Positions 39,884 to 49,201 of a stretch of 56,630 bases of DNA are shown piece by piece; the stretch's first letter is position 1, and each line of letters begins with the position of its first letter. The stretch spans positions 9,007 to 65,636 of the forward strand of contig ONAM01000003.1 of assembly GCA_900315795.1 (NCBI GenBank), given 5' to 3'. Made by a program: the position numbers and the translations under genes. This DNA comes from Candidatus Avelusimicrobium caledoniensis. GTDB lineage: Bacteria; Elusimicrobiota; Elusimicrobia; Elusimicrobiales; Elusimicrobiaceae. Below the pieces are notes generated by a model that had not been told where the DNA came from, made no database searches, and worked only from the letters and a program-made list of their open reading frames with translations.

Positions 39884-41083
39884 TTATTTTTCTTCTTCGG
39901 CGGCGTTTTCTTCTTCCGTTTGACCGAACGAATCTTGCAACAGTTCGCCTAAGGTCGGGCGCGGGGCTTGCTTTAAGTATTGCGCCACTACTTTGCGGTT
40001 TTGCGCTTGGTCGTATTTCTTAACGGACAAATTAACCACAAACGTCTCCGGGTTGACGCCGGTAACGAGCGCGGTAATCGTATCGCCTTCTTTAGCGTTA
40101 AAATCGCGGCCCATTTCAAACGGGCTGATATACGCTTTGGTATTGTTCTTGCCGATCGTGCATTCCACGCCTTCTTCGGCAGACACTTTGACAACCGTGG
40201 CTTTGACCGAGCTCTTGTACGGATAGCGGCGTTTTAACGCATCGGCCGGATTCAAGAACAGTTGTTTAAGACCAAACGTCAAGCGCGGCGTTTCTTTGTC
40301 TAACGCCAAGAGTTTGGCTTTCAAGCGTTGACCGCGGCGGAAATTGGTAATCGCCGTTTCGGGCTCTTTCCACGCCACGTTTTCAAGCGTAACAATGCCC
40401 TCAATACCGTGGAAACGCAAGAACAATTTGTCGCTATCTACTTTAGATACTACGACGCGCAACACATCGCCTTCTTTAATTTCGCCCAAGACTTGTTCGC
40501 GGCGGACGGCTTCGTCCTCCTCCAACACTTGTTTGCGCGAAACAATCAGTTTTTGTTTTTCTTTGGCAAATTCCACGATGACGGCTTTGATCTTAGCGCC
40601 GACGGGTAAATAATGTTTATACGCGGTGTGTAATTCGGAAAGCGAAAGCGGCATAAAACCCGACACGCCAAATACTTCTACGATATAACCGCCTTTTACA
40701 CATTGTAAAATAGTACCTTTCACGCGTTCTTTGGCTTCGTACGCTTTTTTGCAAACGTCCCAACCCAAAAATTCCAACGCTTTTTTGTGAGACAAAAGAG
40801 CCGGGCGTTCATCGCCGCCGCGTTTAACGAGTACAGCAGAAATTTTATCCCCCACGTTCGGCATCGCTTTGCCTTCAAATTCGCTTACGGCAATAGCAGC
40901 TTCTTTTTTAGCACCGATGTCCACTAAAATATAATCTTGGTTGATTTGTACGACGGGTACTTCTACGATTTCTTTTTTAAACAACTTCTCCGATAAAGAC
41001 TCTTGCTGCGCAATTAACTGGTCCATCGTCATTTCGGTTTCGTTAATTGTGTCTTCGGTTTGTTTAATTTCTTCGTTTGTCAT
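39884..41083 (-). CDS. rpsA: 30S ribosomal protein S1
   Basis: 399 residues with four S1 RNA-binding repeats (about 43-105, 120-185, 205-270 and 290-355; e.g. GGYIVEVFGVSGFMPLSLSEL, which marks the best-conserved one). The number of repeats is between the four of Firmicutes forms and the six of Proteobacteria. The tail is acidic (EEENAAEEEK). Helps recruit mRNA to the ribosome. It follows cmk and plsC, a common cmk-rpsA arrangement. Between plsC and rpsA an AGGCC/GGCCT hairpin lies at about 41098-41120. Confidence 0.93.
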   Translation of the reverse strand: MTNEEIKQTEDTINETEMTMDQLIAQQESLSEKLFKKEIVEVPVVQINQDYILVDIGAKKEAAIAVSEFEGKAMPNVGDKISAVLVKRGGDERPALLSHKKALEFLGWDVCKKAYEAKERVKGTILQCVKGGYIVEVFGVSGFMPLSLSELHTAYKHYLPVGAKIKAVIVEFAKEKQKLIVSRKQVLEEDEAVRREQVLGEIKEGDVLRVVVSKVDSDKLFLRFHGIEGIVTLENVAWKEPETAITNFRRGQRLKAKLLALDKETPRLTFGLKQLFLNPADALKRRYPYKSSVKATVVKVSAEEGVECTIGKNNTKAYISPFEMGRDFNAKEGDTITALVTGVNPETFVVNLSVKKYDQAQNRKVVAQYLKQAPRPTLGELLQDSFGQTEEENAAEEEK

Positions 41084-41132
41084 AAGTCCTTATTTACAGG
41101 CCTTCCTGAGGGAGGGCCTGCGTTATCCTCCG

Positions 41133-41729
41133 TTAGATATGAATTGAATTTATTGCTTCCATTACTTCTACTGCAAATTGTTTGTACTGCGCCTTGGGCT
41201 CCAAGGTTTCATCTTTTTTCAGGTGCATAACCGTACCGAATTTTAAACGGATTTTTTGCCCGAATAATTTTCCGCCAAATGTACCGTCTATTTTTACCGG
41301 CAATACCGGTGCACCTGTTTTATATACTACAAATCCGATGCCGCTTTTGGGCTTTTGCGGCTTGCCGGTTTTACTGCGCGTGCCTTCGGGGAACATTACC
41401 ACGCTCTCCCCGCGCTCTAACGCATGTTCCACTTCTTTTAGTGCGCCAAAATCGCCGATGGTGCGGTTGCGGTCCACCGGGATATATCCGCAACGGTGAA
41501 AAAACCAACCGACTACCGGAATTTCAAATAACTCTTTTTTGGCAACAAAACGCGAATCGCGCACGAGCCCCGCAAAACCGCCGATAGCGGGCGGGTCTGC
41601 ATTGGAAAGATGGTTACAGGCAATAATCACCGGCCCTTCTTTGGGGATATTTTCCAATCCTTCCACTTTAAAATCGTGGAAAGTTTTAAAATAGATCCTT
41701 GAGAATAATTTTACCAAATTAAGAAGCAT
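41133..41729 (-). CDS. plsC: 1-acyl-sn-glycerol-3-phosphate acyltransferase
   Basis: Transfers an acyl chain to lysophosphatidic acid in phospholipid synthesis at the inner membrane. 198 residues with the family motifs NHLSNADP (catalytic HxxxxD) and FPEGTRSKTG. The ATG at 41729 overlaps the end of cmk by 11 bases and has GGAG 12 bases upstream; a longer frame adds 10 residues. The cmk-plsC-rpsA order occurs in other phyla as well. Confidence 0.92.
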   Translation of the reverse strand: MLLNLVKLFSRIYFKTFHDFKVEGLENIPKEGPVIIACNHLSNADPPAIGGFAGLVRDSRFVAKKELFEIPVVGWFFHRCGYIPVDRNRTIGDFGALKEVEHALERGESVVMFPEGTRSKTGKPQKPKSGIGFVVYKTGAPVLPVKIDGTFGGKLFGQKIRLKFGTVMHLKKDETLEPKAQYKQFAVEVMEAINSIHI

Positions 41730-42399
41730 GATGGGGAATTTTCTCCAACACAGCATCAATGACTTGCTGTAAATTTAAAGACGACGTATCAATAATAATA
41801 GCATCCTCTGCCGGTTTTAACGGGGCGGTGGCGCGGTTTTTGTCGCGTGCGTCGCGCTCCTCAATCAAACGCAAAATCTCGTCATAATTCGGATTTTCGC
41901 CGGCTTCTTTGAGTTGTTTAAAACGGCGGTTGGCGCGCTCCGTAGCAGACGCGTCTAAATAAAACTTCTTGTCCGCATCCGGGAACACCACTGTACCGAT
42001 ATCGCGCCCTTCCATCACAATACCGCCCGGCTCGCCGACCTCGCGCATTTTTTCGGTGAGCACCCGGCGCGCTTCGCGGTTGGTAGATACGCGGCTGGCT
42101 ACGTTGCCCACTTCTTCCAAATGCAACTTCGCCCCCAGATATTCGCCGTCTACAAACATTTTAAGCACGGCATCGGGTTGGCGCGCAAACGTAAAGCGGA
42201 TTTCCCGCGCAGCGGCTAAAACGCCGTCGTGATCGTCCGGGTCAATGTGTTTGGCAAACACCGTATAAGCAAGTGCGCGGTACATTTCGCCCGTACTTAA
42301 AAAACCATATCCTAATTTTGCCGCCACCGCTTTGCCGACGGTAGATTTCCCCGTTCCGGCTGTTCCGTCAATGGCTATTAACATCCCGTTTGTGCGCAT
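41719..42399 (-). CDS. cmk: cytidylate kinase
   Basis: Phosphorylates CMP and dCMP. 226 residues with the P-loop IDGTAGTGKST at about 10-20, GFLSTGEMYRALAY and EGRDIGTVVFPDADKKFYLDASA typical of the family. The ATG at 42399 has GGAGGAG upstream and follows the pilT stop by one base. Confidence 0.96.
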   Translation of the reverse strand: MRTNGMLIAIDGTAGTGKSTVGKAVAAKLGYGFLSTGEMYRALAYTVFAKHIDPDDHDGVLAAAREIRFTFARQPDAVLKMFVDGEYLGAKLHLEEVGNVASRVSTNREARRVLTEKMREVGEPGGIVMEGRDIGTVVFPDADKKFYLDASATERANRRFKQLKEAGENPNYDEILRLIEERDARDKNRATAPLKPAEDAIIIDTSSLNLQQVIDAVLEKIPHHAS

Positions 42400-42400
42400 T

Positions 42401-43492
42401 TTACTCCTCCGCCGCCGCTAAGCTGTCCGTTACGCCGCGGATGGCCAACATAATCGCATCCGGGCTGGTGGCCGCACCTTGCGCGGTTTCCAAATCAATG
42501 TGGCCGTCTTTGTAAAGTTTGGCAAGCGCTTGGTCAAACGTGTTCATGCCGTAGAACTCGCCGGTTTGCATGATTTTAACTAAATCGTTCGGTTTGTTGT
42601 CGTTAATAAGCTTGCGTACCTGTGGCGTAGAAACCAAAATTTCTATCGCCGGATACATGCCGGAATCGGTGGAAGGCAATAACCGTTGGCACACGATCCC
42701 GCGGATAAGTTCCGAAATTTGCAAACGGACCTGTTCGTGTTGTTCCACCGGGAATGCGTCTACTAAACGCGAAAGCGTTTGCACGACGTTTACCGTGTGC
42801 ATTGTACCCAGCACGAGCTGTCCGGTTTCGGCCGCGCTGATAGCGGCTTTCATCACTTCGCCATCGCGAAGTTCGCCGATTAAAATGACATCCGGGTCTT
42901 GACGCATCGCCGCGCGCAGCGCGCTCGTGTAAGACGGCGTATCCACCCCCAGTTCCAACTGGCTGACGACGCTGCAGTTGTCGTTGTGGATAAATTCCAC
43001 CGGGTCTTCAATCGTTAAAATATGGCTGGCGCGGGTTTGGTTGATGTAGTCAATCATCGCCGCCAACGTGGAAGATTTACCCGAACCCGTCATACCGGTT
43101 ACCAAGATAAGCCCGCGGCGGTTATCGGAGATTTTGCGCAAAATATCGCCGGGCAAGTGCAGGGACTCAAACGACGGGATTTTATAAGGAATATGGCGAA
43201 TGGCCATACAGTATTTGCCCATTTGGCGAAATACGTTAAAACGGAAACGGCCGTACGATTTGGCATCTAACGAAAAGTCTACCGTGTTATATTGTTCAAA
43301 AATTTTCCGCTCGCGCTCACCCATACACGCAAACGCCATTTTTTTGGCATCATCGTTGGAAACAAAACTGTCCTCAATGGGTTTCATTTGCCCGTTTAGA
43401 CGTACATACGCATTGGAGTTACCGCGAATATGTAATCCGCTGGCTTTGTTATCTACTACCGTTCTTAATAAACTTTGTAATCCTACCGCCAT
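42401..43492 (-). CDS. pilT: type IV pilus retraction ATPase
   Basis: 363 residues, the PilT length. Walker A GMTGSGKSS at about 133-141, Walker B RQDPDVILIGELRDGE at about 200-214, the His-box GTMHTVNV and the AIRHIP motif of PilT proteins are all present. Depolymerises pili for twitching. Not in the pilus operon: it sits 12 bases after ftsZ and 1 base before cmk. Confidence 0.95.
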   Translation of the reverse strand: MAVGLQSLLRTVVDNKASGLHIRGNSNAYVRLNGQMKPIEDSFVSNDDAKKMAFACMGERERKIFEQYNTVDFSLDAKSYGRFRFNVFRQMGKYCMAIRHIPYKIPSFESLHLPGDILRKISDNRRGLILVTGMTGSGKSSTLAAMIDYINQTRASHILTIEDPVEFIHNDNCSVVSQLELGVDTPSYTSALRAAMRQDPDVILIGELRDGEVMKAAISAAETGQLVLGTMHTVNVVQTLSRLVDAFPVEQHEQVRLQISELIRGIVCQRLLPSTDSGMYPAIEILVSTPQVRKLINDNKPNDLVKIMQTGEFYGMNTFDQALAKLYKDGHIDLETAQGAATSPDAIMLAIRGVTDSLAAAEE

Positions 43493-43504
43493 TTTTTTCT
43501 CCTG

Positions 43505-44653
43505 TTACGATCTGTTTTTTTTACGACGCAAAAACGCCGGAATGAGCATTTCATCTTCCGGTTCTACGGCCCGTTCTTTTTCAAACGACGAAAATATATC
43601 CCCAATCGTCGGCTTAGAAACCGACGTGGTATCACCCTTTGGAAGCGGCACACGCCCACGGAACACGTTGGCTTTTTCCGGGCTGAAACCCGTAGCGATC
43701 ACGGTGACTTTAAACGCTCCTGCCAACGACGAATCGTACGTGTATCCGAACATGATAATAGAATCATTACTGGCGTATTGGCGAATTAAATTCATCACTT
43801 CGCCTTGTTCCAGCAAAGTCAAATTTTCTTCCGCCGAGAAATGAACGATAAATCCTTTGGCTCCGCGGATATCGGCGTTTTCAAGTAGCGGAGAAGAAAT
43901 TGCTTTTTTCACAGCCGCCAAATGACGCCCCGGCCCGCTGGCTTCGCCGATACCGATGAGCGACTTGTGCGAGTGACACATCACTTTGCGGATATCGTTA
44001 AAGTCAATATTTACTTCGCCGGGTTGTGTAATTACTTCGGAAATTCCTTTGACCGCTTGCAACAATACCTCATCTACCATTTTAAAGGCATCGCGCGAAG
44101 AGGTTTCCGGATCAATGTTGGCAAATAATTTTTCGTTAGGAACGATAATCATGGAGTCCACATACTTGGACATTTCTTTGATACCTTCGTCGGCTTGTTT
44201 TTCGCGCACGTATCCTTCAAAATTAAACGGACGCGTTACTACCCCGATAACGAGTAAATCGTCCCCGTAAATTTCTTTAGCCAGTTTGGCCAAATACGGA
44301 GCGACCCCCGTTCCCGTGCCGCCCCCCATGCCGGCCGTAATAAATAACAAATCACATTGGCCGATGATGAGTTTTAATTTTTCTTTGGATTCTTCCGCCG
44401 CGCGTTTGCCGCGTTCCGGATCTCCGCCGACGCCTAGGCCTTTGGTAATTTTTTCGCCTACTTGCACCAGATACGGTGCTTGGTTGCGGCGCAAATCTTG
44501 CGCGTCGGTATTAACGGCAATAAAATCAACGTCTTTAAGGCCGCTGGCTACCATGTGATTAATGGCGTTTCCGCCACCGCCGCCTACTCCGACTACTTTG
44601 ATTTTGGCCTTTTTAGATTCAAACGAATTGGCCGGCATGAATAAATCTCTCAT
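43505..44653 (-). CDS. ftsZ: cell division protein FtsZ
   Basis: Tubulin-like GTPase of the division ring. 382 residues with VVGVGGGGGNAINHM near the start, the tubulin signature GGGTGTG at about 107-113 and NVDFNDIRKVM. The C-terminal peptide EDEMLIPAFLRRKK is the FtsA/ZipA contact helix. ATG at 44653 with GGAG upstream; an ATG 5 codons later is an alternative. Confidence 0.97.
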   Translation of the reverse strand: MRDLFMPANSFESKKAKIKVVGVGGGGGNAINHMVASGLKDVDFIAVNTDAQDLRRNQAPYLVQVGEKITKGLGVGGDPERGKRAAEESKEKLKLIIGQCDLLFITAGMGGGTGTGVAPYLAKLAKEIYGDDLLVIGVVTRPFNFEGYVREKQADEGIKEMSKYVDSMIIVPNEKLFANIDPETSSRDAFKMVDEVLLQAVKGISEVITQPGEVNIDFNDIRKVMCHSHKSLIGIGEASGPGRHLAAVKKAISSPLLENADIRGAKGFIVHFSAEENLTLLEQGEVMNLIRQYASNDSIIMFGYTYDSSLAGAFKVTVIATGFSPEKANVFRGRVPLPKGDTTSVSKPTIGDIFSSFEKERAVEPEDEMLIPAFLRRKKNRS

Positions 44654-44663
44654 ACTAACTCCA

Positions 44664-45914
44664 TCAACCGCCGAAAATGTCCACGCCTTTGAGCCATTTG
44701 CCTAATTTGCCAAAGACAGAGGATCCCTTTTCATACGACGCACCGCTGTAATCGTCATAACCCGTTCCACCGGCGGCGTAAATAGCTAGTGACATCGCCG
44801 TACTGTACTGCGGGTCAAAAAATGCTTCGTCGCTGGTAACCAGTTCGCGTTGAACAAGGCCGCGGCGTACTTCCTTAAGCCCTAAAATACTGACACAATG
44901 TTCGGTAATGCCGGGCATAAGCGAACCGCCGCCCGTTACCACACCGACCACCGGAAAATTTTTGTAGCCCGACGTTTCCACACAATGCGCGACTTGTTCA
45001 ATCAGTTCTTCTACGCGCGGCTGGATGATATCCAACACGTAGCTTTTTTTGATATTGTGTGTACTGCGCCCGTCCAAAGAAGGCACCGGAATTTCGCCCT
45101 CTTCATCTAAAAACGTGGGGAAAGAAACGCCGTATTTTTCTTTGATTTCTTTGGCGTGTTGGCGCGACGTGTGCAACAAGCGCGACAAGTCGCTGGTGAT
45201 CAAATCGCACCCGTAGGGAATATCGCGCGAGAATTTTAAAATGCCGTCAATGTAAATACCCACGGACATTGTCTCGCCGCCGAGGTCCAAAATCAACGCA
45301 CCGATTTCTTTTTCTTCCTGCGTAAGCACACAATCGGCCAGCGGTACTAAGCTGTAAAAGTTACCGTCAATTTTATAACCGGGCCGTTGAATTGCTTTGG
45401 CTAAATTGTTGATATGCGTGGAAGAACCGGTGGTAATGTGTACATCTACTTCTAAAAGTGAACCTTCCATACCTTCGGGGTTGTTGATGCCGCGTTGCTT
45501 GTCAATGGAATAACCTTGCGGGATGACATTGATAATTTCGTTATCGTTCTTAATCGGCATGGCTTTGGCATTTTCTACGGCAAGGTCCATATCCGCTTGG
45601 GTAATTTCTTTATCCATGCGCGAGATATTATACGTACCGTGGTTGCTGAACGATTCCAAATGCGCCCCGCGCATACCAACGTATAAATTAGTAATATCGC
45701 GGTTACACTCGCGTTCAATACTGCCCAAAATATGCGTAACAGCGGCAGAAGTTTCCCGGATATCCGACACCATCCCGCCGCGCAGGCCCTTACACGGCAC
45801 ACTGCGTCCGGCGAGCACTTTGAGCATATTGGTTTCGGGGTCTTGGGCGGCGGCAATACACGTCATCTTACCGCTACCGATATCTAATCCTGCAATCAAA
45901 TTTGGTTTTGCCAT
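44664..45914 (-). CDS. ftsA: cell division protein FtsA
   Basis: Actin-like membrane tether of the Z ring. 416 residues with LIAGLDIGSGKMTCI, the SHDS2-like VTGGGSLMPGI and a C-terminal amphipathic segment (VFGKLGKWLKGVDIFGG). I use the ATG at 45914, which has AGGTGG 8 bases upstream; the GTG four codons before overlaps that site. 10 bases ahead of ftsZ. Confidence 0.95.
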   Translation of the reverse strand: MAKPNLIAGLDIGSGKMTCIAAAQDPETNMLKVLAGRSVPCKGLRGGMVSDIRETSAAVTHILGSIERECNRDITNLYVGMRGAHLESFSNHGTYNISRMDKEITQADMDLAVENAKAMPIKNDNEIINVIPQGYSIDKQRGINNPEGMEGSLLEVDVHITTGSSTHINNLAKAIQRPGYKIDGNFYSLVPLADCVLTQEEKEIGALILDLGGETMSVGIYIDGILKFSRDIPYGCDLITSDLSRLLHTSRQHAKEIKEKYGVSFPTFLDEEGEIPVPSLDGRSTHNIKKSYVLDIIQPRVEELIEQVAHCVETSGYKNFPVVGVVTGGGSLMPGITEHCVSILGLKEVRRGLVQRELVTSDEAFFDPQYSTAMSLAIYAAGGTGYDDYSGASYEKGSSVFGKLGKWLKGVDIFGG

Positions 45915-46006
45915 AGCGTTGTCCACCTACAAAGAATATGAATAAATTTTAGTATAAAAAACGTCTCCGGTCCAGTAGTTTTATAACCGTTACTTTATTA
46001 TAAAAT

Positions 46007-46831
46007 TTACAGAGCTTTTTGTGTTAAAAAAACTTTACCGTTTTCAAAAAACCGGAAATCCAGGGCAAACGGCCCGGTATATTTTTGGCGCGCCATGGTT
46101 AAAATTTGTGCGCCGCGCAGGGCCTTATCTTTAAGCCGCTTGGCCGAACCGAAATCTAACTCTGTACCGTCTTGCAAATACATGCGCACGGTATCCTCGG
46201 TCAAGTTCAACTGTAACCGTTTAAAATTTAATGCCTTATTAAGTTTAAGCGTGCTTTCTACCAATTCAATAAATTCCGGACTTAATTTTTCCGTCAAAGG
46301 GCCTTCTAACTCCACCGCCGGGACCGGCAAGGCAGGAGGTTGCGGGTCCGTATAAACGGTACTGTCGGAATCAATGTAGCGGACGGTACCGTCCGGCTTA
46401 ATAAATTTGGCCAAAGGCGTGCGATGGCGGGCCGAAACGGTCAACTTGCCGTTAAACAAACCACGACGCACCGATACGTCTGTGAGCATGGGATATTTTT
46501 CGGAAATACGTTTTTGTAAGGTGGTAGCGTCTTTATGTGAGAAAGGTTGATTTTGGTAAGGTAACGCCAAATTGGATAAGTTTCGTTGCAACGGACCGGT
46601 TACGCCGGAAACAGCCACTGTTTTGACATGCCAATCAGACAAACGCGCCTGACTTAACCACGTATAAATTTGTTTACCGCCCCAATAGCCCCCACAACCG
46701 ACAACGGCTATCAGCGCAAACAGGACCGCTAATTTAAACAAAAACCGCGTAGCTGATTTCCGGCGGCCGATCCGTTTACGCTTTGGTAAACAAACAGTCG
46801 GCCTATGGGAATAGTTACGCGATTTATTCAT
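46007..46831 (-). CDS. ftsQ: cell division protein FtsQ/DivIB
   Basis: 274 residues with a basic cytoplasmic start, one transmembrane helix (about 31-50), a POTRA domain (about 66-140) and the FtsQ beta domain. Sequence similarity within the family is low; the position before ftsA-ftsZ and the POTRA-like pattern decide the call. Recruits FtsL, FtsB and later septal proteins. Confidence 0.88.
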   Translation of the reverse strand: MNKSRNYSHRPTVCLPKRKRIGRRKSATRFLFKLAVLFALIAVVGCGGYWGGKQIYTWLSQARLSDWHVKTVAVSGVTGPLQRNLSNLALPYQNQPFSHKDATTLQKRISEKYPMLTDVSVRRGLFNGKLTVSARHRTPLAKFIKPDGTVRYIDSDSTVYTDPQPPALPVPAVELEGPLTEKLSPEFIELVESTLKLNKALNFKRLQLNLTEDTVRMYLQDGTELDFGSAKRLKDKALRGAQILTMARQKYTGPFALDFRFFENGKVFLTQKAL

Positions 46832-46850
46832 GTGACAACCAAAAAAATAA

Positions 46851-46934
46851 TGGGCGGAAAGGGACTTGAACCCTTAAGGACTTTCGTCCATACGGTCCTG
46901 AGCCGTACGCGTCTGCCAATTCCGCCACCCGCCC
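46851..46934 (-). tRNA. tRNA-Leu (anticodon CAG)
   Basis: 84 nt, class II with a long variable arm. Acceptor stem GGGCGGG/TCCGCCC, anticodon stem TACGG/CCGTA with loop CTCAGGA giving anticodon CAG, T loop GGTTCAAGTCC, discriminator A. CCA is not encoded. It lies between smpB and ftsQ. Confidence 0.95.
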
Positions 46935-46979
46935 AAGTAGATATATTTTAGAATATTACAACACAAAAAGCCAGTTTTT

Positions 46980-47450
46980 TTAAAACCGGATATTGTTTTT
47001 AAACGTCTGTTCCATTTCGCGGTTTAAATCCCGCTTTTTTAACGCGTCGCGTTTATCAAACAAGTGCTTACCTTTGGCTACGGCCAATTTGAGTTTGGCC
47101 CAACCGTTTTTAAAATAAATCTCTAACGGCACTAAAGCGTAGCCCTTAATTTCCGCCTTAGCCGCCAGTTTGCGAAGTTCTTTTTTGTTCAGTAACAGCT
47201 CGCGCACGCGGGTCGGCTCCAATTCGCTAAGCGAATTAAATTTATACGGTTTAACGTGCATATTATACACGTAGGCCCGGCCGTTTTCCACCCGCACAAA
47301 GCTCCCTTCCAAACTCACTTCTTTTTGGCGGATTGATTTTACTTCCGCCCCCAACAAAGAAAGTCCGGCTTCGTAATCGGTTTCAATAAAATAATCGTGA
47401 TACGCTTTGCGGTTGGTACACACGACCAAAACAGACGATTTTTTCGGCAT
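46980..47450 (-). CDS. smpB: SsrA-binding protein
   Basis: Escorts tmRNA to stalled ribosomes for trans-translation. 156 residues with ETDYEAGLSLLGAEVKSIR, GRAYVYNMHVKPY and the basic tail KGKHLFDKRDALKKRDLNRE typical of SmpB. No ssrA gene is seen next to it. Confidence 0.96.
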   Translation of the reverse strand: MPKKSSVLVVCTNRKAYHDYFIETDYEAGLSLLGAEVKSIRQKEVSLEGSFVRVENGRAYVYNMHVKPYKFNSLSELEPTRVRELLLNKKELRKLAAKAEIKGYALVPLEIYFKNGWAKLKLAVAKGKHLFDKRDALKKRDLNREMEQTFKNNIRF

Positions 47451-47489
47451 GGGTATATTATAGCAAATGCAACAAACCTAACTGCAAAA

Positions 47490-47513
47490 ATGCCCCGGAA
47501 AATTCCGAGGCAT
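47490..47513 (-). terminator. terminator of the three-pilin cluster
   Basis: ATGCC and CCGGAA pair with TTCCG and GGCAT in a short hairpin, with T5 on the minus strand, 24 bases after the last pilin stop. Confidence 0.7.
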
Positions 47514-47536
47514 TTAAACTAAAAAGATTTCGCCGA

Positions 47537-48052
47537 TTAATTGGGCACACTGCAAAAAGCCGTTGAGCCGGTAGACGCCATACCGTAAACATCACAGCGT
47601 CCGCTGACAACTCCTTCATTGCAGAAAAAGTTGCTTGTTCCAACGGCGACTTCGTCGCCTTTGTAGATAAAATTGACTCCTTTATAATCGCCTTTGTTAC
47701 GGACGGCACACACAAAATTTTCATTGCCGGTGCCTGACGGATTGATCACATACGCAAAATCTTTCGTGCTACACGTCATTTGATGTCCGTTAGAGGTGGT
47801 ACTGGCATTACAAGCGATCGTAAAGTCCAAATTTTCCAGTCCAAATAGCGGCGAGGTGGTATTATAAGTTTCCTTATCCATATTATTCAGCACACGCATT
47901 TTTGCATCGTATAACCGTTTAAGCACGGTGCGGACTTCGGCCATGCGGGATTTCTCCACGGCTTTCTCATATTGCGGTACGGCCATCGTTACCAAAATAC
48001 CCATGATAAGTACCGCTACCAAAATTTCCACCAATGTAAAACCTTTTTTCAT
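47537..48052 (-). CDS. type IV pilin-like protein, third of cluster
   Basis: 171 residues. Leader MKKG (Gly at -1), mature FTLVEILVAVLIMGILVTM with Glu5. CGGAGTG before the ATG at 48052; the longer frame overlaps the preceding gene. Contains several Cys and a CDVYG block. Paralogous to the next two genes, sharing the KSR-AEV/SEA-LxxxYDxxxR block after the membrane helix. Confidence 0.88.
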   Translation of the reverse strand: MKKGFTLVEILVAVLIMGILVTMAVPQYEKAVEKSRMAEVRTVLKRLYDAKMRVLNNMDKETYNTTSPLFGLENLDFTIACNASTTSNGHQMTCSTKDFAYVINPSGTGNENFVCAVRNKGDYKGVNFIYKGDEVAVGTSNFFCNEGVVSGRCDVYGMASTGSTAFCSVPN

Positions 48053-48062
48053 ATTCACTCCG

Positions 48063-48590
48063 TTAAAATGACACACCTGCATTGTTTACATCCAGTCCGT
48101 AAGTATCGCACGCTTCGGCCGCGGTATCGGAGCTGTCCGGTTGGCAAGACAACGCCAACGTGCGGCGGTTGAGCAGAATATACGTACCGCCGTAACGCTT
48201 ACCGGTAATGTGTTGCTTAGCCGCCACATATCCGTTAACCGCAATTTTATAGGAAAAGCGGGAACACACCAAAACCGTTTTATCATCACCCAACGAACAA
48301 CCCGCCGGCAATTTGCTGTCATCAAACATATCCAAACGCGGGAAACCATAATCATTGGCGTTATACCCCGACTGCGCACTTTTTTTTGCAATCAGTTGTT
48401 CGTAAGAACGGTAGCCAAATTCCCCGGAGAGCCGTTCGCTGCTGTCGTAAATCGTGCGCAACATAGACACCGCTTCCGATACGCGGGACTTATCCACTAC
48501 CTTGCTATATTGCGGCAAACCGACAGCCGTTAAAATAGCTACAATCATCAGTACGGCCAGCAACTCTACCAATGTAAAACCTTTTTTCAT
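48063..48590 (-). CDS. type IV pilin-like protein, second of cluster
   Basis: 175 residues. Leader MKKG, mature FTLVELLAVLMIVAILTAV with Glu5. GAGGGGGGAA precedes the ATG. Ends with a CDTYGLD block near the C-terminus like its neighbours. 13 bases after the first pilin of the cluster and 10 before the next, so one transcript. Confidence 0.9.
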   Translation of the reverse strand: MKKGFTLVELLAVLMIVAILTAVGLPQYSKVVDKSRVSEAVSMLRTIYDSSERLSGEFGYRSYEQLIAKKSAQSGYNANDYGFPRLDMFDDSKLPAGCSLGDDKTVLVCSRFSYKIAVNGYVAAKQHITGKRYGGTYILLNRRTLALSCQPDSSDTAAEACDTYGLDVNNAGVSF

Positions 48591-48603
48591 ATTTTCCCCC
48601 CTC

Positions 48604-49101
48604 TTAACAACCGTGTCTTAATTCGGGCACATTTAAGATATCACACGTAGTTGCTTCAGCACTTGTTTTTTTACAACAGGAGATACGGTTACCGTCAAAA
48701 TACAGTACCGCGCCGGCAAATTTGCCCCGTTTCAATTCGGCAGATATTTTATTTTCTGTCGCTCCACCCTGTTCCTGATCAAACAACCGGTATTTAAAAC
48801 TATCGGTTATCCAGTAATGGCCCACCGTGTCTCCCGCAGGGACTTCTTCCGGCGTTGCCACGCGGCCTTTCATGTCCATATCCAACCGAGGGAATGTAAT
48901 TTGCGCTTTATCGTTAATCACTTGCTGTTCTTCCATTAAGCGTTCGCGCGAATCAAAAATAGCGGGCAACATTTGCATCGCTTCAGCGATGCGGGATCGT
49001 TCAATACTGCTTCTGTATTGCGGCACGGCAATTGCCGTTAGTACTCCCATAATGAGTACAACGGCCAAAAGCTCAATTAACGTAAAACCACGGGATATCA
49101 T
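48604..49101 (-). CDS. type IV pilin-like protein, first of cluster
   Basis: 165 residues. Leader MISRG, mature FTLIELLAVVLIMGVLTAI with Glu5. AGAGAGGAA precedes the ATG. The C-terminal part has a CCKK pair and CDILN. It has no T11 promoter but an extended -10 with a T7 tract. These three Gly-leader proteins form a clade apart from the T11 pilins. Confidence 0.9.
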   Translation of the reverse strand: MISRGFTLIELLAVVLIMGVLTAIAVPQYRSSIERSRIAEAMQMLPAIFDSRERLMEEQQVINDKAQITFPRLDMDMKGRVATPEEVPAGDTVGHYWITDSFKYRLFDQEQGGATENKISAELKRGKFAGAVLYFDGNRISCCKKTSAEATTCDILNVPELRHGC

Positions 49102-49143
49102 TGTTCCTCTCTCTAGATTAAAAAATTTTAAATTTCCATTACT

Positions 49144-49152
49144 ATTATAACA
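49144..49152 (-). promoter_or_regulatory. extended -10 promoter of the three-pilin cluster
   Basis: On the minus strand TGT precedes TATAAT (49144-49149), directly after a T7 tract; no good -35. The same arrangement (T7, TGT, TATACT) stands before the pilin at 50910. Confidence 0.55.
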
Positions 49153-49201
49153 AAAAAACTGTTACAATGTAGTGCTGCCCCCTGCGGGCCAAGGAGAAAA
49201 T

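Noticed and set aside
41098..41120. AGGCC/GGCCT hairpin between plsC and rpsA as terminator
   Set aside because: No T-tract on the minus strand and rpsA follows within the operon; at most an mRNA processing or stability hairpin.
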